Source of the DNA: a virus
DNA: 32,355 nucleotides
Direction: 5' to 3' (one strand)
IMG/VR virus record: IMGVR_UViG_3300044825_002314
Span: 1 to 32,355 of that record
In this document: positions 8,722 to 19,121 of the stretch, piece after piece
Position numbering within the stretch: the first letter of the stretch is position 1
How the letters are laid out: each line of letters starts with the position of its first letter
Notes under the pieces: model-generated
The model's database searches: none
What the model saw: the letters and a program-made list of their open reading frames with translations, nothing else
Told to the model about the DNA's origin: nothing
Translations under genes and position numbers: made by a program

Positions 8722-11700
8722 ATGCCTCAAAATACTAACCTAGATGTATCTCCATATTTTGATGATTTTGAAGAAGATAAAAATTATCAAAAAGTTTTAT
8801 TTAAACCTGGGACTCCAATACAAGCTAGAGAGTTAACAACTTTACAGTCTATCCTACAAAATCAAATTGAAAGATTTGGCCAACACTTCTTCAAAGAAGG
8901 GTCTATGGTCATTCCGGGACAAATTGCATATGATCCAAATTATACATCGGTTAGTATTAACGATAGTCATTTAGGTATATCAGTATCTACATATATTGAT
9001 AAATTTGTCGGCAAATTAATAAAAGGACAAACTAGTGGTGTAGTAGCAAAAGTTGAAAGTTATATTAGTAACACCACATCAGAAAGGTCAGTATACACAC
9101 TATATGTAAAATATATTTCATCTAGTAATACAAATTTTACTACCTCATCATTTATTGATGGTGAGAATTTAATATCAGTTGAAAATGTAGATTATGAAAT
9201 ATCAGCAATACGAGCAAATAGTACTTTTGCTACTACGCTAAGTACTAATTCAACTTCTATTGGATCTGCTGCAAAAATTGCTGAAGGTATATATTTTATT
9301 AGGGGATTTTTTGTAAAAATTAATTCTCAAACAATAATTCTAGACCAATATACAAATACTCCATCATATAGAGTTGGATTAGAAATAATAGAAGAAATAG
9401 CAGTTGCATCTAATGATTATGAGGATTTATTTGATAATGCTCAAGGATTTTCAAATTTTGCAGCTCCCGGTGCGGATAGATTGAGAATCTATGCAGTACT
9501 TATTAAAAAAGATATTAATGATTTTAATGATGAAAATTTTATAGAATTACTTAGAGTCCGAAGTGGTATAATTGAAAAATTTGTAGAAAATACAAATTAT
9601 AATCTTATTAGGGATGAATTAGCTAGAAGAACTTATGATGAAAGTGGTGACTACTATATAAGACCTTTTGGAGTGTCTTTAAAAGAATGTTTAAATGATA
9701 GGATAGGAAATAATGGAATATTCTATCCAGGAGAAGTAACAAGACAAGGAAATGTTGCAACTAGTGATTTAGCTTGTGTATCAATATCTCCAGGAAAAGC
9801 TTATGTAAGAGGATATGAAGTAGAAACTAAAAATTTACTATTAGATATCAAAAAGCCTAGAACTACTGATAGAGTAACTAATGAAAATGTTCAGCTTTCT
9901 TTAGGAAACCAATTAATTGTAAATAATGTTTATGGTTCAATCCCAGTAGGATTTACTACTTCATCTCAAGTTTATTTTTACGACCAAAGGAACAGCACTC
10001 CTGGAAAATCTAATGGAACTTTGATTGGTATTTCTAAAGTTTATGATTATGAAGCAAGAAGTTCAGAGTATGTTGGTCCTCAAACAGAGTATGTAGTTTC
10101 TCTGTACGATACTCAACTGTTTACAAAAATAAAATTAAATTCAATATTTACTTCACTACAAGTACCAACATTTATAGAAGGTAAACATAGTGGAGCAAGA
10201 GGATTTTTATACTCATCAGTCACAAATAGCGATACATTATATTTGTACGATGTATCTGGTGTTTTTAACATTAATGAGCCGATAAAAATAGATGGTATAG
10301 ATAACAATAGACTAATAATTGAAATAAAAGATTATAAAATAGGTGATGTACATCAAGTTATAGCTAACGAGGGGATATCCGGAGTAGGTACATTTAGTTC
10401 AGATACTTTATTATCTAATAGAGTTTTTATATCTGATGTAGACGCACCATTTACAATCACTGCTTCTTCTGGAGGAATTAGTACTGTTTATTCTACAAGC
10501 ACATCTACTTTTAATAATATAGAGGTAAATGATGTAATTTCATATTCAAGACCTGGATTTACATTACCAACTTATAATAGAATTTCAAGTATAAATTCAA
10601 CATCTGGATTTTTTACTATAGTATCTACTCCAAATATATCTGGTGTTAGTACTGGAGGATTACCATCTTCCCAAATTGTGTCTAATGATTTAAGAAAAGT
10701 TGAAACTACAATATTAAATCCAACATCTTCTAATTTCTATGTTCCACTAAAAAATTCTAATGTATCTAATATTGATTTAACAACTACCAGTGCTACAATA
10801 AAACGTTCATTTGATATAACAGTATCTACTAGTTCATTTACATTTGTGTTAGATGCTCCAGAACTTTCTTTTGAAGCATTTGATGAAGATAGCTTTACAC
10901 TAACATTTAAAAATAGTGGTACAGTAATTCCATTAAGAGAATTTGTTAATATAACATTCTCATCAAACAGAAAAGAAGTTACAATTCAAGGTCTATCTCA
11001 AACTGGACCTGCATTATTTACAGCAGCATGTAAAATCAATTCAATTACAACCAGAAAGAAAATTTTCAATAGATGTGCTTCTATAATTATTGATAAATCA
11101 AATTCAGCGGCTTCTGGTATAGGTTCCACAACATTAAATGATGGACTTACATATAGTAAAGTTTATGGAACAAGAGTTCAAGATAAAGAGATATCTCTAG
11201 GTGTTCCAGATGTTATAAAAGTACTAGCAATTTTTGAAAGTTCAAGTACTAATAATCCTAACATTCCTAAATTAGTATTAGAAAATATATCTACAAATAT
11301 CTTAAATGCAGTTAAGGGAGAACAGATTTTAGGTTCTTCTAGTAAAGCTGTTGGATATTTTGTTGGTTATTTAAGTAGCAATGAAATTGAATATGTTTTG
11401 GCCAATGAAAATAAATTCATTGTAGGTGAAGAAGTAGTTTTTCAGGAAAGTGGACTCATTGCAAATATAACTTCTTTAATCAAAGGTGATAACAATATCA
11501 CAAATGATTTTGATTTAGATGGTGGTTACAGGAATCAATATTTAGATTTCTCTAGAATATTGAGAAAAAATTCATTAAACATTCCAAATAAAAAGATTAG
11601 AATAATTTGTAATAATTACACAATACCGAATAATGATTCAGGTGATATAGTTACTATAAATTCATATGACTCAGACAGATATCAAAGTGATTTACCTAGA

Positions 11701-14700
11701 ACATCTACATTCTTTGCATCAGATTTTATAGATTTAAGACCCGCAGTATCACAATACTCAGGAACATTTTCACCATTTGAAAGTAGGTCGAGAAATTTTA
11801 GTTCAACTTCAAATTCTTCTCCACATATTTTTTCGAAAAATACTACAATAAATTTCTCATATGAATATTATCTACCAAGAATAGACAAATTATTCTTGTT
11901 TAAAGATGGTAATTTTGTTATTAATGAAGGTAAACCTGCATTAAGTCCTGCTATTCCACAAGGTCTTGATAATGCACTAGAAATAGCTACAATAAAACTT
12001 CCAGCATATTTGAGGAATGTAAATGAAGCTACCTTAGAATTTACTCAACATAAGAGATATACAATGAAAGATATATCTCGTTTAGAGGATAGATTATCAA
12101 ATATTGAAAATTATACCTTGCTATCTCTATTAGAAATAGACACTAAAAATTTAATAATTAGAGATGATACTACTGGATTAGATAGATTTAAGTGTGGATT
12201 TTTTGTGGATAATTTTAGAGATATTAGTGGTGGAGACATCAATAGCCCAGACTTCAAAGCGAGTCTGGATATTCAAAATGGATTACTTAGACCATCACAC
12301 TATACAACTTCTTTAGATTTAATTCCTGGGACAAATAGAATTATCGGTTTTGGAAATACTACAGGACAAACTGTAGATTTAAGATATTCGTTAGACCTTG
12401 GCTCACCAAATATAAAGAGAGTTGGTGATGTAGTTTGTCTAAACTATACTGATGTCGAATATATTTCAAATCCATTTGCAACTAGAGTAGAAAATGTAAA
12501 CCCATTTAATGTAATCAATTGGGTTGGGACTATTGAATTAAATCCTTCTAGTGATGATTGGGTAGAGACCAGAAAACTTGGAGACAGGTCTATAGGTGGA
12601 TTTGAGGGGGACTATTTAGAGGCTATTACAAGACTCAACGCAGATATCAATACTGGTTTATCTCCAATAGAATGGGGTGCTTGGGAAACTACTTGGACAG
12701 GAGTTTCTGCAACTAGAAATATTACTTCTGGTGGGTTTATTCCAGGAAGAGGAGTTCCAATAAACACATCAACAAGAACTACCACAACACAACAGCAACA
12801 AAGAACTGGAACTCAATTCCAAATAAATGAAAGAATAGACAGTATTAGTCTTGGAGATAAAGTAATATCTTCATCAACAGTAAAATTCATGAGGTCTAGA
12901 AATATTGAAGTTATCGCTAGAAGATTGAAGCCAAATACTAGATTATATGCTTTCTTTGATAATGTTAATGTTACTGAATTTATGATTCCAAAGTTAATAG
13001 AAGTTACTATGAATTCTGGAACTTTTATTGAAGGTGAAACTGTGACTGGAGTTTTAGGTCCAAAACAAATAAGATTTAGGCTTGCTCCACAGAATCATAA
13101 ATATGGTCCAATTGATAATACAACTTCTCAAAATTCACCATTACCTGAAAACTATACTGTTGAAAATTATAAGAATGATATTTATAGACCAGAAAATTCT
13201 ATATCATCAATTTACTCTGCAACTAGTACTACATTAAATGTTGATACTGCTAGTTTAGAGATAAATGGGGTATCCGAATTTTTTGGTTGTATATCTGAAG
13301 GAATGAGATTGGTAGGGAATAATAGTAGGGCTGTTGCTACTGTATCTAAATTAAGATTAGTAAGTGATAAGTATGGTACATTCATAGGATCATTCTTTAT
13401 TCCTGACCCAATTTCTCCATCTACTCCAACATTTGAAACTGGAACCAAAACATTTGTTCTAACTACTAGCGAAGTAAATTCATCAACATATGGGTTCAGC
13501 GACAGCTCTGGAATTGGAAACTTCACTTCTAGTGGTATCTTGGAAAGTGTAGAATCAAATACACTAAGAATAAGAAATGCAGATGTTGAGGTTATAGAAA
13601 GACAAGACCAAAGAGTATTAGAAAATATAGAAGAAACTACGGTTGTTAGATATACTGACCCATTAGCTCAATCATTCTTAGTTGAAGATGAAAATGGTAT
13701 TTACTTAACTAAATGTGATATATTCTTCAAAACTAAAGATAGTAGTAATATTCCAGTTACATTACAAATAAGAACTGTTGAATTGGGACTCCCCACACAA
13801 ACAATATTACCATTTGGGGAAGTAACTCTAAATCCTGAATCAATTAATATCTCTGATGATGGAACTATCGCAACTACATTTTTCTTCCCATCCCCAGTTT
13901 ATTTGGAAAGTGGGAAACAATATTCTATAGTTTTACTATCCGCATCTAATGAATATACTGTTTGGATATCTAGAATGGGTGAAACTGAAGTAACTACTCT
14001 AGACTTACCTGAAAGTGACAGAGTTATAGTTTCTCAACAACCTCTACTCGGCTCCTTATTTAAGTCTCAAAATGGATCTACTTGGGATCCAAGTCAGTAT
14101 GAAGACTTAAAATTTAAACTTTATAGGGCACAATTTACTTCAGGAGAAGGTACCGTCAGATTCTATAATCCAGACTTAGGAATTGGTAACGGTCAGGTAG
14201 CAACATTAAAAATAAATCCAATATTTTCATATTCAAGAAAAGTTCTAGCTGGAGTCGGTAAAAGTTTAACTACCGCAGATAAAAACCTATTAGTTCCTGG
14301 TGCGACTATAACTCAAGAAACTAATAATTACTTTAGAGCGGACCTAGTTTCAGTTGTCGGTTCAATTGGAATAGGTTCAACATTGATAGTGACTCAAAAT
14401 TCAACTGGATTTGGAACTACTACAACAACTTTCAATAACGTAAAACTCATTTCATTTACTGGAATAGGTCAAAATGCTAGAGCAAATATTTCAGTAATAT
14501 CAGGTAGTATATCCACAGTCACTGTAGTTTCTGGTGGTACTGGATATATCCAAGGGGATACATTAACTGTTGATACAAATGACACCAACAATTTAGGGGG
14601 AGATTTAATAATTACTATACCAAATAATGTAGGAATAATAACATCATTTAATTCAATATTACTTGATAATGTTCAGGGAGATTTATTTGTAGATAGTACA

Positions 14701-16182
14701 TCAGATATAATTGTTAATGGTACTCCATTAACTTCTTCTCCAGTTTCAAGTACACCAACTGTACTTTCCGATGGATTACACTTACGCATATCACATCCCA
14801 ATCATGGAATGTACGATTATCAAAATTATGTAACTATTTCAGGTATAGAGTCAGATATTCCTCCAGTCAAGTTAACTGCAGATTTAAATTCAAATGCTAC
14901 TGAAATTTCACTAAGCTCTGTAGGGATTATGACTTATTTTGAAAATATTCCGGTAAATTCTAATAATCCGGGATATATTATTATAAACAACGAAATAATA
15001 AAATATACTGGATTTAATTTAGGTACAAATAAGTTGACTGGAATTACTAGATTTAGTAGTTCATTCTTCAATAGCGAAGATCCTTTACTTTCTATATGTT
15101 ATTATTCACAACTTCACTCTGTTGGAGATGATGTATATAAGTATGAATTCAACGGTATATCACTCAACAGAATAAACACCACACATAATCTAGGATTAGT
15201 AGACTCTGAGAAATATCCATTAACTTTAGATAGCTATCATGTGAAACTTAATATGAATTCTTCTGGAAACAAAGATAGAAGTTCATCAACCGGAATAAAT
15301 CCATTGTATTTCAATACTAAAAAGTTTGGCGGTTCATTTATTACAGATGCATCACAACTTAATACAGTAACTGGTCAAAAAGCAACTCAAAATATATTAT
15401 TCTCATCAATAAGACCAAATATTCAGAGTTTATTACCACCAAAGACAAACATAACAGCAAAAGTTAGAACTGTCACTGGTTCTAGTGTAGATGGTAATGA
15501 AGTTTCATTTGTCGATAGAGGATTTGAAGGGGTTTCATTAAATTCTAATAATTTCTTTGAAGAACCAAGGATGATTTGTTCAAAAATAAATGAAAATATT
15601 TACTTAGGAAATCTACCAGGTAAAAAATCATTTACAATGGAAATTAATATGAGTTCCACTGACAGAAAAGTATCTCCAATGATAGATTTGGATAGAGTGA
15701 ATATAATTACCACCACAAATAGAATAGATAAGCCAGTATTAGATTATATAACAGATGATAGAGTAAATCAAATTTATTATGATCCACATTCTGCAATTTA
15801 TATCTCAAAATTAATAAGATTAGATAAGCCTGCAGATTCACTAAAAGTTATATTTGATGCATATAGACATTCTACAAATGATATTAGAGTAGCGTACAGA
15901 ATTATTAGAGAAAATATCCCAATAGAGCAACAAGTATATGAATTATTCCCAGGCTATAATAATTTAGATAATAATAAAAATGTTATTAATCCCTCTAAAA
16001 ATGATGGATTACCTGATACACTAGTTCCAAGTTCAAATACTATTGATGATTATAGAAATTATGAATTTACAGCTAAAAATCTTCCACAGTTTAGTGGATA
16101 TCAAATTAAGATAATGATAAGTGGAACAAGCCAGGCTAATGTACCATTAATTAAAGATTTTAGAGCAATAGCAACACTATGA
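8722..16182 (+). CDS. DUF4815-type giant baseplate/tail protein
   Basis: This 2486-aa protein begins with NLDVSPYFDDFEEDKNY, then QARELTTLQSILQNQIERFG and FFKEGSMVIPG (residues about 4-66). That is the signature start of DUF4815 virion proteins. Further landmarks: a short helical stretch MKDISRLEDRLSNIENYT near residue 1114; FMRSRNIEVIARRLKPNTRL near 1390; PLAQSFLVEDENGIYLTKCD near 1648; a GTGY beta module near 1920-1975; and a C-terminus ending LIKDFRAIATL. It follows gp8 by 6 nt, with AAGGA at 8714-8718 only a few bases before the ATG, and it overlaps the next gene by 4 nt (ATGA). It sits where T4 has genes 9-12, so a role in outer baseplate or fibre attachment is likely. No catalytic motif was seen. 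At this length it is among the largest proteins expected in such a phage. Confidence 0.85.
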   Translation: MPQNTNLDVSPYFDDFEEDKNYQKVLFKPGTPIQARELTTLQSILQNQIERFGQHFFKEGSMVIPGQIAYDPNYTSVSINDSHLGISVSTYIDKFVGKLIKGQTSGVVAKVESYISNTTSERSVYTLYVKYISSSNTNFTTSSFIDGENLISVENVDYEISAIRANSTFATTLSTNSTSIGSAAKIAEGIYFIRGFFVKINSQTIILDQYTNTPSYRVGLEIIEEIAVASNDYEDLFDNAQGFSNFAAPGADRLRIYAVLIKKDINDFNDENFIELLRVRSGIIEKFVENTNYNLIRDELARRTYDESGDYYIRPFGVSLKECLNDRIGNNGIFYPGEVTRQGNVATSDLACVSISPGKAYVRGYEVETKNLLLDIKKPRTTDRVTNENVQLSLGNQLIVNNVYGSIPVGFTTSSQVYFYDQRNSTPGKSNGTLIGISKVYDYEARSSEYVGPQTEYVVSLYDTQLFTKIKLNSIFTSLQVPTFIEGKHSGARGFLYSSVTNSDTLYLYDVSGVFNINEPIKIDGIDNNRLIIEIKDYKIGDVHQVIANEGISGVGTFSSDTLLSNRVFISDVDAPFTITASSGGISTVYSTSTSTFNNIEVNDVISYSRPGFTLPTYNRISSINSTSGFFTIVSTPNISGVSTGGLPSSQIVSNDLRKVETTILNPTSSNFYVPLKNSNVSNIDLTTTSATIKRSFDITVSTSSFTFVLDAPELSFEAFDEDSFTLTFKNSGTVIPLREFVNITFSSNRKEVTIQGLSQTGPALFTAACKINSITTRKKIFNRCASIIIDKSNSAASGIGSTTLNDGLTYSKVYGTRVQDKEISLGVPDVIKVLAIFESSSTNNPNIPKLVLENISTNILNAVKGEQILGSSSKAVGYFVGYLSSNEIEYVLANENKFIVGEEVVFQESGLIANITSLIKGDNNITNDFDLDGGYRNQYLDFSRILRKNSLNIPNKKIRIICNNYTIPNNDSGDIVTINSYDSDRYQSDLPRTSTFFASDFIDLRPAVSQYSGTFSPFESRSRNFSSTSNSSPHIFSKNTTINFSYEYYLPRIDKLFLFKDGNFVINEGKPALSPAIPQGLDNALEIATIKLPAYLRNVNEATLEFTQHKRYTMKDISRLEDRLSNIENYTLLSLLEIDTKNLIIRDDTTGLDRFKCGFFVDNFRDISGGDINSPDFKASLDIQNGLLRPSHYTTSLDLIPGTNRIIGFGNTTGQTVDLRYSLDLGSPNIKRVGDVVCLNYTDVEYISNPFATRVENVNPFNVINWVGTIELNPSSDDWVETRKLGDRSIGGFEGDYLEAITRLNADINTGLSPIEWGAWETTWTGVSATRNITSGGFIPGRGVPINTSTRTTTTQQQQRTGTQFQINERIDSISLGDKVISSSTVKFMRSRNIEVIARRLKPNTRLYAFFDNVNVTEFMIPKLIEVTMNSGTFIEGETVTGVLGPKQIRFRLAPQNHKYGPIDNTTSQNSPLPENYTVENYKNDIYRPENSISSIYSATSTTLNVDTASLEINGVSEFFGCISEGMRLVGNNSRAVATVSKLRLVSDKYGTFIGSFFIPDPISPSTPTFETGTKTFVLTTSEVNSSTYGFSDSSGIGNFTSSGILESVESNTLRIRNADVEVIERQDQRVLENIEETTVVRYTDPLAQSFLVEDENGIYLTKCDIFFKTKDSSNIPVTLQIRTVELGLPTQTILPFGEVTLNPESINISDDGTIATTFFFPSPVYLESGKQYSIVLLSASNEYTVWISRMGETEVTTLDLPESDRVIVSQQPLLGSLFKSQNGSTWDPSQYEDLKFKLYRAQFTSGEGTVRFYNPDLGIGNGQVATLKINPIFSYSRKVLAGVGKSLTTADKNLLVPGATITQETNNYFRADLVSVVGSIGIGSTLIVTQNSTGFGTTTTTFNNVKLISFTGIGQNARANISVISGSISTVTVVSGGTGYIQGDTLTVDTNDTNNLGGDLIITIPNNVGIITSFNSILLDNVQGDLFVDSTSDIIVNGTPLTSSPVSSTPTVLSDGLHLRISHPNHGMYDYQNYVTISGIESDIPPVKLTADLNSNATEISLSSVGIMTYFENIPVNSNNPGYIIINNEIIKYTGFNLGTNKLTGITRFSSSFFNSEDPLLSICYYSQLHSVGDDVYKYEFNGISLNRINTTHNLGLVDSEKYPLTLDSYHVKLNMNSSGNKDRSSSTGINPLYFNTKKFGGSFITDASQLNTVTGQKATQNILFSSIRPNIQSLLPPKTNITAKVRTVTGSSVDGNEVSFVDRGFEGVSLNSNNFFEEPRMICSKINENIYLGNLPGKKSFTMEINMSSTDRKVSPMIDLDRVNIITTTNRIDKPVLDYITDDRVNQIYYDPHSAIYISKLIRLDKPADSLKVIFDAYRHSTNDIRVAYRIIRENIPIEQQVYELFPGYNNLDNNKNVINPSKNDGLPDTLVPSSNTIDDYRNYEFTAKNLPQFSGYQIKIMISGTSQANVPLIKDFRAIATL

Positions 16183-16379
16183 TACCAGTAGAAGGACATA
16201 AAGGATTGTATCGTGATGAAAATACAAATGCAATTATAAATTGTAATGAAAATGAATATCAATCATACATGCTACTTAAAAATAAGAAGCAAAATGATGA
16301 CTCTGAAATAAAAAGTTTAAGAAGAGAAATTGATGAATTAAAGTCTCTTTTGAAAACCGCACTATCAAACAAATTATAA
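16179..16379 (+). CDS. Small coiled-coil protein (66 aa), unknown role
   Basis: The protein starts IPVEGHKGLYRDENTNAII and ends with a charged heptad-like helix (SLRREIDELKSLLKTALSN, about residues 44-62) that should form a coiled coil. Its ATG overlaps the stop of the DUF4815 gene (ATGA), so translation is probably coupled to that gene. The opening resembles small proteins I recall from the structural regions of marine T4-like phages, but I know of no assigned function. The coiled coil suggests an assembly factor or small virion linker, which is inference only. Confidence 0.75.
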   Translation: MIPVEGHKGLYRDENTNAIINCNENEYQSYMLLKNKKQNDDSEIKSLRREIDELKSLLKTALSNKL

Positions 16380-16382
16380 ATA
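16375..16382 (+). promoter_or_regulatory. T4-type late promoter box upstream of the 112-aa gene
   Basis: An exact TATAAATA overlaps the stop codon of the 66-aa gene and lies 27 nt before the next ATG. The spacing is suitable for late transcription of the fibre/adaptor gene set that follows. Confidence 0.7.
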
Positions 16383-16409
16383 TAATAAGAAATACATGCG
16401 TTATAAGTA

Positions 16410-16748
16410 ATGGCGGTTTACGTAAGTAATATTACTATTCCAGCAGGTGAAGACTTTGAGCAAACATTTACGCTTGAGAATGCGGTCAATAACAGCTCTT
16501 TTGATTTAAATAATTATACTGCAAAATCACATTTAAAGAAGCATCCAGCGTCTTTAAACACTACTGCAATATTTAATGTATCATTTCCAAATAGACAAGC
16601 TGGAGAAATATTATTATCTTTAGGATCTACTATAACCTCAACATTGAAGCCCGGAAGATATAGCTATGATATAATAATTAATGATGGTAGTAAAAATAAA
16701 AGAGTTGTTGAGGGGAGTGCATTAGTTACTGCAGGAGTTACTACTTAA
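16410..16748 (+). CDS. Small beta-sandwich virion protein (112 aa), BppU-N-like
   Basis: The protein is a single beta-rich domain. It opens with YVSNITIPAGEDFEQTFTL, continues through alternating strands (QAGEILLSLGSTITSTLKPG), and reaches a GRYSYDIIINDG strand near residues 86-97. The arrangement of extended target, side-chain bounds, then LKPGxYxYDI resembles the N-terminal domain of phage upper baseplate (BppU-type) proteins, which attach receptor-binding parts. That link is by pattern only. The gene lies behind a late promoter and directly abuts the following 85-aa gene (TAA then ATG). A structural adaptor role at the baseplate or fibre is likely, but no T4 counterpart is recognised. Confidence 0.7.
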   Translation: MAVYVSNITIPAGEDFEQTFTLENAVNNSSFDLNNYTAKSHLKKHPASLNTTAIFNVSFPNRQAGEILLSLGSTITSTLKPGRYSYDIIINDGSKNKRVVEGSALVTAGVTT

Positions 16749-17006
16749 ATGTCCGACATAAAAGTAAAATTAAACAATAACTCTTTAATAAAAGCCAGAG
16801 TTGGTGTAGAGAATACGATAAAAGCTATTCCAACTGTTAGTTCTACTGCTGCTTCTTCATTAAATGCATTAAATGATGTAGATATTTCGAATCTTGGTGA
16901 TGGATATGTTCTGGTTTACGATGGTACCACCCAAAAATGGACTGCCACTAATACCCTTACACCTGGAGAAGATCAAGATCTAATCATCAATGGAGGTAAC
17001 TTCTAA
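16749..17006 (+). CDS. Small fibre-associated protein (85 aa) ending in NGGNF
   Basis: A polar N-terminal half (IKVKLNNNSLIKARVGVENT) is followed by ALNDVDISNLGDGYVLVYDG and TQKWTATNTLTPGEDQD. That is a short fibre-type beta segment common in tail-fibre and collar proteins of marine T4-like phages. The C-terminus NGGNF matches the DGGTF end of the next, larger protein. The codons for NGG also form the GGAGG ribosome-binding site for that gene. The gene starts immediately after the previous stop and overlaps the next start by one base (TAATG). It is probably a minor fibre or linker subunit. No specific function is known to me. Confidence 0.72.
   Translation: MSDIKVKLNNNSLIKARVGVENTIKAIPTVSSTAASSLNALNDVDISNLGDGYVLVYDGTTQKWTATNTLTPGEDQDLIINGGNF
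16992..16996 (+). promoter_or_regulatory. Strong Shine-Dalgarno GGAGG for the 704-aa fibre gene
   Basis: GGAGG sits inside the last codons of the 85-aa gene, 9 nt before the ATG at 17006. It fixes that start and stands out against the weak sites elsewhere in this AT-rich window. Confidence 0.75.
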
Positions 17007-19120
17007 TGGCAAGTCTTATTAAAATTAAACGTTCTACAGGAACGATTGCCCCAGCAACTCTACAGTATGGGGAACTTGCCTATACTACTGGCACTGGAAT
17101 TCATGGAAATAATGGTGGAAGACTATTCATTGGTGACAATGTTCCAAATTCTATAGCTATAGGTGGTAGATATTATACAGACTTGTTATCTATAGGTCCA
17201 GGTTTAGTAGCTGGACAGCAAAATCCTACAACTCCTTCTAATGGATTTGTAGCAATTCTAGACCAAAATCGCAAAGTAGATCAGTGGAATGTAGATAATT
17301 TAACATTAGACGGTAATACAGTATCATCAAATAATATTGATGGTGATATTTACTTAGACCCCAATGGTAGTGGAGAAATTGTTGTACCTGATGATACATT
17401 CCTAACTTTTGGTACCAGTAAGGATACTAAAATTAAATATGATGAAGCTACTGACGATAGATTAGAAGTTACTGGTGCGGATTGGAATTTTGCAGATGGT
17501 GTTGCTATCAGCTTAAGTGATACCACTTCTTCAACATCTACTAGTACTGGATCATTAGTAGTTTCTGGTGGGGTTGGTATTGCTGGAAATTTAAATGTTG
17601 GTGGGACAATATCTGGAAATATTACTGGTACTGCAACAACTGCTACTAGAGCACTTACTGTTGATACAACAACTGCACCAAATGGGACATTTTATCCAGG
17701 ACTTTTTGTTAGTGGTACTGGAGTAGGTTCTACCACAGTATATGTAGACACTGGAATTTCATATGTATCTAATACAGATACTTTATCTTTAACTGGAGAT
17801 ATTGCAATTAATGGTGGAGATGCAACTACTTCAGCATCTACTTTCAATTTAATTAATGCGACTGCAACTAATATAAATTTTGCTGGTGCTGCAACTGCTC
17901 TCAATATGGGAGCCTCAACTGGTATTGCTACTATTAGAAATGCAACCTTATCATTACCTAATGCAACACTAGTTAATATTAACGGCACTGACCCAACTCT
18001 TGCAAGCTCTTCATCAGGAACACTTACATTATTTAACACTAATTTAACTAGAGTTAATGCATTTCAAGCAGCAACTGATGTTGTTCTTTCTGCAACAACA
18101 GGAATTACCACAATACGTAATAAATTAACTGTTAGTGGTAATTTAGAGATTGATGGTAATAATATTCAATCTTCTACTGGAGCCAATGTAATTACTTTAA
18201 GTAGTAACAATGCTACTTTTGCTAATGATATTACTGTAAATGGGAATACAAATCTTGGGAATGCATCTACAGACCAAGTAACTATAGTAGGCAATTTAAA
18301 TCAAACTGGTATTGCAACAGTTAATGGGACATTTTATTCTGGTGCGGTAGGAATAAGCTCTAATACAATTTTCACCAGACAGGGAACTGGAGATAAACTT
18401 TTTATTGATCCATACCCCGATGGGTTAAGTAATGAAGGGACCGTAATTATTAAAGGTGATTTACAAGTTGATGGTACTACAACTACAGTAAATTCTGTAA
18501 CTGTTACTAGCAATAATCCAATTTATGTAGTTGGGGATAATACAACAACAAAAACAGTAACTGTTACAGTAACATCAGGAAATAATTTAACAATTGATAG
18601 TGTTGTTGGTATTAATACAAGTGATGCAGTTACTGGGACAAATATTCCAACAAATACAGTAATTTCTGGAATTAATACTAGTACTAAAGTTATAACTTTA
18701 TCTAATAGTATTACTGGCACTATAAACTCTGGGACACAACTTACAATTTCTCAGGGTGTTGATACAAATGATGATAGAGGTATTGCATTCAAATACATTT
18801 CTTCTGGAATTGGAACTTTAGCTGTAGTAAAAACTGGTTTCTTTGGTTACGTTGATAATACTTCAAGATGGACTTATGTTCCAGATGCCGGCATTGCTGG
18901 TAATGTAGTAACTGGAACAAAAGGTTTCTTAGACATAAAAGGAATTTATTATCAACCTGGTGATTTTTCAACTAATGGAGTCACATATTTTGATAGTACT
19001 GGGTTGATGAAATCTACGGTAGCTCCTGAGTCTGGTATAAGCACTTCTAACTATATACTTACAACAGATGCTTCTGGAGTACCTACTTGGACTAATACTA
19101 TAGATGGAGGAACATTCTAA
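17006..19120 (+). CDS. Tail-fibre-like structural protein (704 aa)
   Basis: The N-terminus SLIKIKRSTGTIAPATLQYG, followed by ELAYTTGTG and GGRLFIGDN, is the widespread head of phage fibre and tropism-determinant proteins. The remainder is low-complexity beta repeats rich in Thr, Ser, Gly and Asn: GSLVVSGGVGIAGNLNVGG near residue 188, VDGTTTTVNSVTVTSN near 490, and a TSGNNLTIDSVVGI module near 517. Such shafts normally trimerise. It sits between the baseplate genes and gp13, where T4 has gene 12 and wac, so a short-fibre, whisker or collar role is plausible. No chaperone domain is evident at the C-terminus, which ends DGGTF. Sequence alone does not establish receptor specificity. Confidence 0.8.
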   Translation: MASLIKIKRSTGTIAPATLQYGELAYTTGTGIHGNNGGRLFIGDNVPNSIAIGGRYYTDLLSIGPGLVAGQQNPTTPSNGFVAILDQNRKVDQWNVDNLTLDGNTVSSNNIDGDIYLDPNGSGEIVVPDDTFLTFGTSKDTKIKYDEATDDRLEVTGADWNFADGVAISLSDTTSSTSTSTGSLVVSGGVGIAGNLNVGGTISGNITGTATTATRALTVDTTTAPNGTFYPGLFVSGTGVGSTTVYVDTGISYVSNTDTLSLTGDIAINGGDATTSASTFNLINATATNINFAGAATALNMGASTGIATIRNATLSLPNATLVNINGTDPTLASSSSGTLTLFNTNLTRVNAFQAATDVVLSATTGITTIRNKLTVSGNLEIDGNNIQSSTGANVITLSSNNATFANDITVNGNTNLGNASTDQVTIVGNLNQTGIATVNGTFYSGAVGISSNTIFTRQGTGDKLFIDPYPDGLSNEGTVIIKGDLQVDGTTTTVNSVTVTSNNPIYVVGDNTTTKTVTVTVTSGNNLTIDSVVGINTSDAVTGTNIPTNTVISGINTSTKVITLSNSITGTINSGTQLTISQGVDTNDDRGIAFKYISSGIGTLAVVKTGFFGYVDNTSRWTYVPDAGIAGNVVTGTKGFLDIKGIYYQPGDFSTNGVTYFDSTGLMKSTVAPESGISTSNYILTTDASGVPTWTNTIDGGTF
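19106..19110 (+). promoter_or_regulatory. Shine-Dalgarno GGAGG that decides the start at 19122
   Basis: GGAGG lies in the final codons of the fibre gene, 11 nt before the ATG at 19122. The ATG at 19104 would precede this site and has no ribosome-binding sequence, so 19122 is preferred. Confidence 0.65.
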
Positions 19121-19121
19121 T

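Noticed and set aside
12247-12268. CCAGACT/AGTCTGG 7-bp hairpin considered as a terminator
   Set aside because: It lies in the middle of the DUF4815 gene with no following T-run. It is more likely incidental.
17692-18039. Minus-strand ORF opposite the fibre gene (and similar ones at 4129-4362, 13212-13526, 28516-28815 and 30428-30781)
   Set aside because: These are chance frames opposite repeat-rich or conserved genes, without start signals and with composition set by the sense gene.
19104-19106. ATG at 19104 as start of the small coiled-coil gene
   Set aside because: It overlaps the fibre gene, and the GGAGG lies after it rather than before it. The ATG at 19122 is properly spaced.
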